Below are positions 1 through 6,501 of a stretch of 37,706 nt of DNA, in pieces (within the stretch, counting starts at the first letter, position 1; each line of letters opens with the position of its first letter). Position numbers and translations under genes: made by a program. Origin of the DNA: CAZPKH01 sp964587165 (GTDB taxonomy: Bacteria > Bacteroidota > Bacteroidia > Bacteroidales > Muribaculaceae); contig CAZPKH010000018.1 in NCBI GenBank assembly GCA_964587165.1, positions 1-37,706 of the forward strand, written 5' to 3'. Under the pieces are notes generated by a model, which saw only the letters and a program-made list of their open reading frames with translations, had not been told where the DNA came from and made no database searches.

Positions 1-599
1 AGGAGCCTGTGGTGTTCGACAACGACTGCCGCGAGGGTATCTGCGGCATGTGCTCTCTGTACATCAACGGCCATCCCCACGGCCCGGTGCAGGGTATCAC
101 AACATGCCAGCTGCATATGCGTAAATTCAAAAACGAGGATACTATCACCATCGAGCCCTGGCGCTCGGCTGCATTCCCGGTGATCCGCGACCTGATGGTC
201 GACCGTTCTGCTTTCGACAAGATCCAGCAGGCCGGCGGCTACGTGTCGTTCAACTGCGGCGGCGCACCCGATGCCAACGCTCTCCCCATCAGCAAGCACG
301 ACGCCGATATGGCTATGGACTCGGCAACATGTATCGGTTGCGGTGCCTGTGTGGCAGCTTGCAAGAACGGCTCGGCCATGCTCTTCGTGTCGGCTAAGGT
401 GAGCCAGTTTGCCCTGCTGCCCCAGGGTCAGGTGGAGCGCAAACGTCGCGCCCGCGCCATGGTGGCCAAGATGGACGAGCTCGGCTTCGGTAACTGCACC
501 AACACCGGTGCTTGCCAGGCTGAATGCCCCAAGAGCATCTCGATAAGCAATATCGCACGCCTCAACCGCGAGTTTATCAAAGCCAAATGCGCTGATTGA
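1..599 (+). CDS. frdB: Fumarate reductase / succinate dehydrogenase iron-sulfur subunit, 5'-truncated by the window edge
   Basis: This is the electron-transfer subunit that links the flavoprotein FrdA/SdhA to the membrane cytochrome b subunit in fumarate reduction or succinate oxidation. The reading frame is open from base 3, and the first visible GTG at 9 is internal, because the residues before it (EP) continue the same conserved segment. Visible cysteine clusters are CREGICGMC for the 2Fe-2S centre, CIGCGACVAAC, and CTNTGACQAEC for the 4Fe-4S and 3Fe-4S centres. The last residues (IARLNREFIKAK) are typical of the Bacteroidetes protein. The upstream subunits (cytochrome b, flavoprotein) are presumably just outside the window. 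Whether the main direction is fumarate reduction, as in other gut Bacteroidales, is inference. The gene ends in a strong hairpin terminator. Confidence 0.95.
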   Translation, partial: EPVVFDNDCREGICGMCSLYINGHPHGPVQGITTCQLHMRKFKNEDTITIEPWRSAAFPVIRDLMVDRSAFDKIQQAGGYVSFNCGGAPDANALPISKHDADMAMDSATCIGCGACVAACKNGSAMLFVSAKVSQFALLPQGQVERKRRARAMVAKMDELGFGNCTNTGACQAECPKSISISNIARLNREFIKAKCAD

Positions 600-608
600 T
601 AGCTTGCC

Positions 609-666
609 TGTCATAATAATAAAACCACCCGGGCCGATGAGCCAGGGTGGTCTTATTATTTTGACA
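609..666. terminator. Bidirectional intrinsic terminator between frdB and rsmD
   Basis: Bases 609-630 pair with 645-666 to form a 22-bp stem with only two mismatches. Its core is ACCACCC/GGGTGGT, flanked by A/T-rich arms that supply a U-tract on both strands. It lies 9 bases after the frdB stop and about 28 bases after the convergent rsmD stop, so it can serve both genes. Confidence 0.9.
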
Positions 667-693
667 GGGGGGAGAGGTCAGGATGGACGACTG

Positions 694-1236
694 TCAGAGG
701 CGGAAAATAGAGAAATTGACCGATCCGTAGGCGCGGTGCTCCACGAAGCCGGGCAGTCCGGAGAAATCATGATGCCGGTTGTGCTCTATCACAAACAGTC
801 CGCCCGGAGCCACCAGCCCCGACTCAATCACAAGCCGGGGTATCTCGGCAAAGCGCGGATGGTCGTATGGCGGATCGGCGAATACGAAGTCGTAGCCGCC
901 CGCTGCAGGGGCACCCGCCGCTATGGTGCGGAACACGTCGCCGCGCACCAGCTGCAGCCCGGGGTCGCCGAGCTTTCGGCCTACCTCGGCGATGAACCGC
1001 TGCTGCACGGCTGCTTTCTCAACTGCCGTCACCGAAGCAGCTCCGCGCGACAGCAGCTCGAAGGTCACTGCGCCTGTGCCGGCAAAGAGGTCGAGGGCAC
1101 GGATACCGTCGAAATCGATCATATTCGACAGCACGTTGAAGATATTTTCGCGTGCAAAGTCGGTGGTAGGGCGGGCGGTGATATTGGAAGGTACGTCGAA
1201 ACGCCTCCGGCCGTATTTCCCTGAGATTATTCGCAT
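694..1236 (-). CDS. rsmD: 16S rRNA (guanine(966)-N(2))-methyltransferase RsmD
   Basis: This SAM-dependent methyltransferase modifies G966 (E. coli numbering) of 16S rRNA in the small subunit. The 180-residue protein starts MRIISGKYGRR and carries the SAM-binding motif DLFAGTG at residues 49-55. The catalytic DPPY motif of N-methyltransferases is at residues 121-124. Length and motif order match the family. It overlaps the end of the upstream DUF3822 gene by 10 bases, so the two are probably co-transcribed and translationally coupled. No promoter of its own is visible. Confidence 0.95.
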   Translation of the reverse strand: MRIISGKYGRRRFDVPSNITARPTTDFARENIFNVLSNMIDFDGIRALDLFAGTGAVTFELLSRGAASVTAVEKAAVQQRFIAEVGRKLGDPGLQLVRGDVFRTIAAGAPAAGGYDFVFADPPYDHPRFAEIPRLVIESGLVAPGGLFVIEHNRHHDFSGLPGFVEHRAYGSVNFSIFRL

Positions 1237-2057
1237 AGAGGGAGTACAATTAGATCAAACGGTACATTCATGGCCTGACGCCCGGCGCTGAACATCTGCG
1301 AGGGGAATATCATGGGCATGACCGACGGCACATACTGCCGCAGTCGTGGCATCAGAGCCTCGCGGGCCTTGGCGTCGCCCGCAAGATAGATTTCGTCGGC
1401 ATCGGCAAGCTGCAGCGACTGGCGGCATGCGAGCGTGTAGTACAGCGCATCGTCGGTGGTCTGATAGCGGAAGCTGTTTGCCAGCATGAGCTTGCCGCGG
1501 TCTATAGTGAGGATGTCGAGGCGGTCGGTGCGGAGGTTGACCATCGTCTTGATAGTGTTGCCGCGCGATATCGAGCCGGCGAAATACCGGCTGAGAGCGG
1601 CTATCGGGTGTGTGATGCGGGCAGCCAGGTAAGTGCGGTTGATAAACCCTGCCAGATCAGGCTCCATGCCCAGCAGCAGAGTGGCGTCGGGAGTGCCTGT
1701 GTCGCAGCTCAACACCGGATCGAGCCGTCGGTCGGGGTATGCGGCCGCCATCAGTGCCTCGCAGTCGTCGGCATCGGATGCGGCCTCAGTGGGTACTAAA
1801 AGCCACGGTTGCGAGGCTGCCAGCAGGTATACCCGCTCGAAGTCGGAGAGCAGCAGAGGGTTGTCGTAGATCGCATCCTCAAGCGCACGCAGCGGCGAAA
1901 CTGCTCCTTGTGCAAAAGGTATCGAGCGGTATATCATCGAATTGTCCTCGATAGGCGAGTAGAGCATAACCTGAAGCGCATCTTGCTCCAGGCGCATTGC
2001 CAGACGCCAGACCCGCGGGTTGGCGATCATCGATTTTGACAACTGTTGCTGTTCCAT
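1227..2057 (-). CDS. DUF3822 family protein
   Basis: This 276-residue soluble protein has no signal peptide or membrane segment. I recognise it as the Bacteroidetes DUF3822 family, which is commonly found directly before rsmD, as here. Its biochemical role is not established, and the coupling to rsmD (10-base overlap) is the only functional hint. Chosen start: ATG at 2057. A -7-like TATTTTTG lies only 5 bases upstream of this ATG, so either the mRNA is essentially leaderless or translation begins at the internal ATG at 2030 (residue 10). Confidence 0.75.
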   Translation of the reverse strand: MEQQQLSKSMIANPRVWRLAMRLEQDALQVMLYSPIEDNSMIYRSIPFAQGAVSPLRALEDAIYDNPLLLSDFERVYLLAASQPWLLVPTEAASDADDCEALMAAAYPDRRLDPVLSCDTGTPDATLLLGMEPDLAGFINRTYLAARITHPIAALSRYFAGSISRGNTIKTMVNLRTDRLDILTIDRGKLMLANSFRYQTTDDALYYTLACRQSLQLADADEIYLAGDAKAREALMPRLRQYVPSVMPMIFPSQMFSAGRQAMNVPFDLIVLPLCE

Positions 2058-2062
2058 GGTTA

Positions 2063-2070
2063 CAAAAATA
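2063..2070 (-). promoter_or_regulatory. Putative -7 element for DUF3822-rsmD
   Basis: The minus strand reads TATTTTTG, matching TAnnTTTG. I see no TTTG box at the expected -33 spacing. The element ends 5 bases from the annotated ATG. Confidence 0.4.
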
Positions 2071-2112
2071 GTGTTTTTTTTGCGAAGCCGGAGTTTTTCA
2101 TTCTTTATTTAT

Positions 2113-2120
2113 TAAATTTG
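2113..2120 (+). promoter_or_regulatory. Putative -7 element for lpxB
   Basis: TAAATTTG matches TAnnTTTG and lies 53 bases before the lpxB ATG. No good -33 TTTG is visible at 19-21 bases upstream. The leader would contain a short GC hairpin (GCGCA, loop CCTG, TGCGC). Confidence 0.5.
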
Positions 2121-2173
2121 CAGCATCGCGCACCTGTGCGCCTGTGCGAAAATCGTAAAACAATAGTATCACT

Positions 2174-3289
2174 ATGCGCTATTTCATGATAGCCGGCGAA
2201 GCGTCCGGCGATATTCACGCAGCCGGTCTGATACGCGCTCTGCGCCGCCTTGATCCGGATGCCGAGATCACCTTCATGGGGGGCGATCTGATGGCTTCCG
2301 AGGCCGGGCATGCCCCGCGGGTGCATTACCGCAGCATGGCCTATATGGGATTTTCGCAGGTGATACGCCATCTCCCCGACGTGCGCCGCAATCTTGCCGA
2401 AGCGCGTCGCATCGTGTCGGCCGAGCGCCCCGACGCCGTGATACTGATCGACTATCCGAGTTTCAATCTGCGCATAGCCGCCCACGCTCGCTCCCTGGGG
2501 GTTCGCACATATTACTATATCCCTCCGAAGGTATGGGCCTGGAAGGAGCACCGCATCAAGGCCATGCGCCGCGACATCGACCGCATATTCGCCATACTCC
2601 CCTTTGAGCCTGAATATTATCGCAGCAAAGGGATGGAGGTGCAGTATGTGGGCAATCCGTCAGTCATTGAGGTGGACCGCCGTCTGGCCGCGCCGCCGCG
2701 GAGTATACCGGGCGTGGCTTCCGGCGAGCCGATAGTCGCTCTTGTGCCGGGAAGCCGCGTGAGCGAGATACGCAACAATCTGCCGGTGATGGCCGAAGTG
2801 GCACAACGTATCGGCGAGCCATACCGCTATGTGGTGGCCGGCGCTCCCGCTGTCGATCCTGAAATATACCGTCAGGTGGCTCCCGGGCTTACGGTGGCCA
2901 CCGATTGCACCTTTGAGCTGATGCGTGCCGCGCGGGCGGCTCTCGTCACATCAGGCACTGCCACGCTGGAGTGCGCCCTGTGCGGCACTCCGCAGGTGGC
3001 ATGCTACCGTGGCAACGGCTCTCGGCTCACATATGCCATAATGAGCCGGTGGCTGAAGATACCTTACGTCACGCTCCCCAACCTGATAGCGGGCCGGGAG
3101 GTGATACCCGAAATGCTGATGCACCGCTGCAACCCGGACGCCGTGGAAGCCTGCTTCCGACCGTTGCTTGACGACTCGTCCGCGCGGCAGCGGCAGCTCG
3201 ACGGATATGCGCGGATACGGCAGCAGCTCGGCACTTCAGATCCCGCCACCACTGCGGCCCGGATAATAGCCGGAGATATACGCAGATAG
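2174..3289 (+). CDS. lpxB: Lipid-A-disaccharide synthase LpxB
   Basis: LpxB is a GT19 glycosyltransferase that condenses lipid X with UDP-2,3-diacylglucosamine to form the tetra-acylated disaccharide of lipid A at the cytoplasmic face of the inner membrane. The 371-residue protein shows the N-terminal GEASGD motif (8-13), IDYPSFNL (92-99), the VWAWKEHR motif (120-127) and a Rossmann-type LVPGSR (190-195). Further on it has TSGTATLE and a C-terminal LPNLIAGREVIPE segment, all typical of LpxB. Start and length agree with the family. In many Bacteroidales lpxB follows surE, but here it is a single gene, divergent from DUF3822-rsmD. Confidence 0.96.
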   Translation: MRYFMIAGEASGDIHAAGLIRALRRLDPDAEITFMGGDLMASEAGHAPRVHYRSMAYMGFSQVIRHLPDVRRNLAEARRIVSAERPDAVILIDYPSFNLRIAAHARSLGVRTYYYIPPKVWAWKEHRIKAMRRDIDRIFAILPFEPEYYRSKGMEVQYVGNPSVIEVDRRLAAPPRSIPGVASGEPIVALVPGSRVSEIRNNLPVMAEVAQRIGEPYRYVVAGAPAVDPEIYRQVAPGLTVATDCTFELMRAARAALVTSGTATLECALCGTPQVACYRGNGSRLTYAIMSRWLKIPYVTLPNLIAGREVIPEMLMHRCNPDAVEACFRPLLDDSSARQRQLDGYARIRQQLGTSDPATTAARIIAGDIRR

Positions 3290-3315
3290 CCTGCAGAGTA
3301 TTGTGCGACAAAAAG

Positions 3316-3346
3316 TTTGCTGATTCGGAGCTTTTCATTATCTTTG
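3316..3346 (+). promoter_or_regulatory. Promoter of the TlpA-DUF6029-Omp28 operon
   Basis: TTTG (3316-3319), 19 bases, then TATCTTTG (3339-3346) is a full match to the Bacteroidetes housekeeping promoter. Transcription should start near 3352. This rules out any translation start upstream of that point and supports the ATG at 3416. Confidence 0.85.
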
Positions 3347-3415
3347 CTATCGAGATGTCGCCGGAAGGGCGATACTCGGCTATATAAACTATTCCACCAT
3401 TTATATCATTTCATC

Positions 3416-3907
3416 ATGCTTAAAAAATCTATCCTTCTTATAGTGGCAACAGTAATAGCCGCCCTTACAGCGCAGGCACAGCTACCCGCGCTTCAACTCA
3501 AGGACATAAACGGCAATACCGTCAATACGGCCGAGCTGTCGAACGACGGCAAACCGTTTGTCATCAGCTTCTTCGCCACATGGTGCCACCCCTGCAAGCG
3601 CGAGCTCAAGGCTATACACGAGGTATATCCCGACTGGCAGGACGAGACGGGCGTTCGCGTCATAGCCGTGTCGATCGACGAAGGCCAGAATGTCAGCAAA
3701 GTAAAGCCTCTTGTCGATGCCGAAGGGTGGGAGTATCAGGTGCTTCTCGACCCCAACGGCGAGTTCAAGCGCGCACTGGGCATTCAGATGATACCGTACG
3801 TGCTGATATGCGACGGTCAGGGTAATATCGTGGATCAGCGCAGCGGCTACACCGAAGGCGCCGAAGAGCACGTGATCGAGAAAGTGCGCGAACTCCTCAA
3901 TAAATAA
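3416..3907 (+). CDS. Exported TlpA/ResA-like thioredoxin-fold protein
   Basis: This is a 163-residue secreted thiol-disulfide protein. Residues 1-21 form a signal peptide (MLKKSILLIV..., cut near AQA-Q). The mature part is a TlpA-type AhpC/TSA-Redoxin domain with the active site WCHPC (Cys57, Cys60) and the cis-proline loop MIPYV. It probably acts as a periplasmic reductase or disulfide exchanger; its partner is unknown. The frame stays open upstream to 3317, but that region holds the promoter, so 3416 is the start. It is the first gene of a four-gene run with 18-base (DUF6029), 4-base (Omp28) and 22-base gaps. The next proteins include two more with CxxC motifs. Confidence 0.9.
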   Translation: MLKKSILLIVATVIAALTAQAQLPALQLKDINGNTVNTAELSNDGKPFVISFFATWCHPCKRELKAIHEVYPDWQDETGVRVIAVSIDEGQNVSKVKPLVDAEGWEYQVLLDPNGEFKRALGIQMIPYVLICDGQGNIVDQRSGYTEGAEEHVIEKVRELLNK

Positions 3908-3925
3908 TCACCCCTACTCCAGCAG

Positions 3926-5614
3926 ATGAACCGCCTACCACTTCATGCAGCAGCATTGGCTCTGGCCGTGGCTGCGGCACCGGCTCTGTCGGCACAATCG
4001 CCCGACGACGGTGTCAAGGATAAAATCACCGTGCACGGATCCGTGCAGGCCGACGTGCTCTTCCCCACGGAGCCGATTCAGATCGGCACACAGACGTTCA
4101 ACGACGATGTGTATGCCAACCTCTATGCCGGAGCCTCGGTATTCTCGAAATATATAGATGCCGGAGTGCGCTTCGAGTATCTCGAGCATGCCATGCCGGC
4201 CTTCTGGGCCACCGACCCCGATTACAAAGGGTGGGGAGTGCCCAACATCTATGTGCGCGGTAAATATAAGGGCGCGGAGCTCACTGTCGGCGATTTCTAC
4301 GACCAGTTCGGCTCCGGCTTCATACTCCGCACCTACGAAGAGCGCTCGCTCGGTATCGACAACTCCATACGCGGAGCCCGCGTGCAGATAAACAGTGTGC
4401 CGGGCATGCGTATCACCGCCCTCGGCGGTGTGCAGCGCGCCGACTGGGACTGGGCTACGAAAGCACAGCTTGTGGGTGCCAACTACGAGATCGACCTGCA
4501 GGACTTCGCAAAATGTATGCGCGACCACAGCGCTAACCTGACCCTCGGAGCAAGCTACGTGATGCGTCACGAAAACAACCGCGAGGAGATCCTCGTGCCC
4601 GGTACCAACTATCGCCTCAACCTCCCGTCGGTCGTCAATGCCTTCGACCTGCGCGCCAACTATCAGCAGCACGGCTGGGGGCTTCTGGCCGAATACGCCT
4701 TCAAGGGGCAGGATCCGTCGCTCGACAACGGCTACACCTATGGCGACGGCCACGCAGTGCTGCTTAGCGGATCGTATTCGCGCTCAGGGTTCAGCGCCAT
4801 GGTACAGGCCAAACGCTCCGAAAACTTCGCTTTCCGCTCGCAGCGCTCCGAGCAGGGAGTGCGCACCCTCGTCAACAATCTGCCCCCCTTTGCGTATACC
4901 CACACATATACGCTCGCAGCAATGTATCCCTACGCCACACAGAATAATCCCGGCGAATGGGCATTCCAGGGGGCGCTATCATACACATTCAAGCGCAAAA
5001 CAGCTCTCGGCGGCCGCTACGGCACCACAATCAAGCTCAACGGCTCGTGGATACGCGGACTCTCGGGGCACATGTCGCCGTTGTTCCACGGATCGGAGCG
5101 CGGTACCGACGGCCTCCGCACGAAATTCTTCGGCATGGGCGACGGTCTGTACCACGATATAAACGTCACCCTCGAGAAGCGCATATGCCCATGGTTCTCG
5201 TTCAACTTTATGTACATGAACCAGATGTACAACCAGTTTGTGGTCGAGGGGCACGGCTCAACCTCCGTAAAGAGCAATATCTTCGTGTACGACGGTAAAT
5301 ACAAGCTCTCCAAAAAGGTGACCCTCCGCACCGAGCTGCAGTACCTGCAGACAAAGCAGGACAACGGCGACTGGCTCAACGGGCTTGCAGAGGTGTCGGT
5401 GCTTCCGTATCTGATGTTCACCGCCGCCGATACTTGGAATGTGGGCGGCGATCGCGGTCACTTCTACACCTTCGGCGTGACGGCCAACTATAAGGCCAAC
5501 CGCCTTATGGTAGCCTACGGACGCACCCGCGACGGCTACAACTGCTCCGGCGGCGTGTGCCGCTATGTGCCTGAGAGCAAAGGCTTCACCATAAACTACA
5601 ACTACAACTTCTAA
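3926..5614 (+). CDS. DUF6029 family outer-membrane protein
   Basis: This 562-residue protein has an N-terminal signal peptide ending near ALSAQ (about residues 1-24). The remainder is rich in alternating aromatic/polar stretches, and the C-terminus is NYNYNF with a final phenylalanine, as expected for an outer-membrane beta-barrel. The segment around GDFYDQFGSGFILRTYEE is what I associate with the Bacteroidetes family DUF6029. It may be a porin-like protein or an assembly partner for the Omp28 proteins encoded next to it; I cannot assign a substrate. It lies 18 bases after the TlpA-like gene and 4 bases before the Omp28-type gene, consistent with one transcript. Confidence 0.75.
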   Translation: MNRLPLHAAALALAVAAAPALSAQSPDDGVKDKITVHGSVQADVLFPTEPIQIGTQTFNDDVYANLYAGASVFSKYIDAGVRFEYLEHAMPAFWATDPDYKGWGVPNIYVRGKYKGAELTVGDFYDQFGSGFILRTYEERSLGIDNSIRGARVQINSVPGMRITALGGVQRADWDWATKAQLVGANYEIDLQDFAKCMRDHSANLTLGASYVMRHENNREEILVPGTNYRLNLPSVVNAFDLRANYQQHGWGLLAEYAFKGQDPSLDNGYTYGDGHAVLLSGSYSRSGFSAMVQAKRSENFAFRSQRSEQGVRTLVNNLPPFAYTHTYTLAAMYPYATQNNPGEWAFQGALSYTFKRKTALGGRYGTTIKLNGSWIRGLSGHMSPLFHGSERGTDGLRTKFFGMGDGLYHDINVTLEKRICPWFSFNFMYMNQMYNQFVVEGHGSTSVKSNIFVYDGKYKLSKKVTLRTELQYLQTKQDNGDWLNGLAEVSVLPYLMFTAADTWNVGGDRGHFYTFGVTANYKANRLMVAYGRTRDGYNCSGGVCRYVPESKGFTINYNYNF

Positions 5615-5618
5615 GAAT

Positions 5619-6479
5619 ATGAAATTCCGCCCGCTAAATATTCTTATCGCATCGATGGCCGTCGTATCGGCAGCCTTCGGTCTGTCGTCGTGCGACTCGG
5701 TCGATGCCGACGACCGGTATATCGAACTTCCCGCCGTCGAGGTGACTCGCGGCGTGCTCGTGATGGATTTCACCGGCCAGCGTTGCACCAACTGCCCGAT
5801 AGCACACACCGCCATAGAGCAGCTCGAAGAGCAGTATGGCGACGCATTCATAGCCGTGAGCGTGCATGCCGGCGTGCAAAGCCTTCCGATAACCAACACC
5901 CGCCTCAACGGTCTTGCCACCGATTTAGGCGAGGTATACAATCAGCAGATGGGTGTATCGACCCACGGCTACCCCTCGATAGTGGTGGACTACGGTAGCA
6001 CCGTCTATCAAGGCACTGGCGCCGAATGGGTGAGCGCCGTACGCCGCGATTTGGCTTATCCCACCCCGGTGGCTATAGATTGCGAAGCGCGCCACACGGT
6101 GTCGGCCGAAGGCGTCTCGCAGATACAGATCGACTGCCGGATGCTCGCCGACCGTAATATTGACGGCAATCTGCAGCTATGGATTGTCGAGGACGATATT
6201 GTGGCAGCCCAGATGGGTAACGATTGGGCCGGCTACAACCGCGACTACGTGCACAACAATGTGCTCCGCGCAGCTGCCAACGGCGACTGGGGTCAGCCCG
6301 TCGCCCTTGAGTCAAATGTATACTCCACCGCATCCACTACATACACCATAAGCGGAGAGTGGGAAGAGAGTTGGAATGTAGATCATCTCAAGATTGTGGC
6401 ATTCGTCTACACCGCTGCCGACGGTGTGCTTCAGGTGGTGCGCGTTCCGGTGTCGGGCGCGACCTCTGAAGTAGAGTGA
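5619..6479 (+). CDS. Omp28-related lipoprotein with CxxC motif
   Basis: This is a 286-residue lipoprotein. The signal peptide ends in the lipobox GLSSC, making Cys25 the acylated residue. It is followed by the short acidic spacer DSVDADD, a type of sequence linked to surface display in Bacteroidetes. The first domain has a thioredoxin-like pattern, with LVMDFTGQRCTNCP (Cys56, Cys59) and a downstream GYPSIVVDY segment in the cis-proline position. The C-terminal half is beta-rich. This matches Omp28-type outer-membrane lipoproteins, whose function is not well defined. The position between DUF6029 and a second Omp28-like protein suggests a joint role at the outer membrane. Activity of the CTNC motif is not proven. 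Confidence 0.8.
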   Translation: MKFRPLNILIASMAVVSAAFGLSSCDSVDADDRYIELPAVEVTRGVLVMDFTGQRCTNCPIAHTAIEQLEEQYGDAFIAVSVHAGVQSLPITNTRLNGLATDLGEVYNQQMGVSTHGYPSIVVDYGSTVYQGTGAEWVSAVRRDLAYPTPVAIDCEARHTVSAEGVSQIQIDCRMLADRNIDGNLQLWIVEDDIVAAQMGNDWAGYNRDYVHNNVLRAAANGDWGQPVALESNVYSTASTTYTISGEWEESWNVDHLKIVAFVYTAADGVLQVVRVPVSGATSEVE

Positions 6480-6501
6480 AATTATTTTAAACCAATATAT
6501 T

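Noticed and set aside
604..1224. Plus-strand open frame opposite rsmD
   Set aside because: It is the antisense of a well-conserved methyltransferase gene and begins inside the terminator; the protein has no recognisable features.
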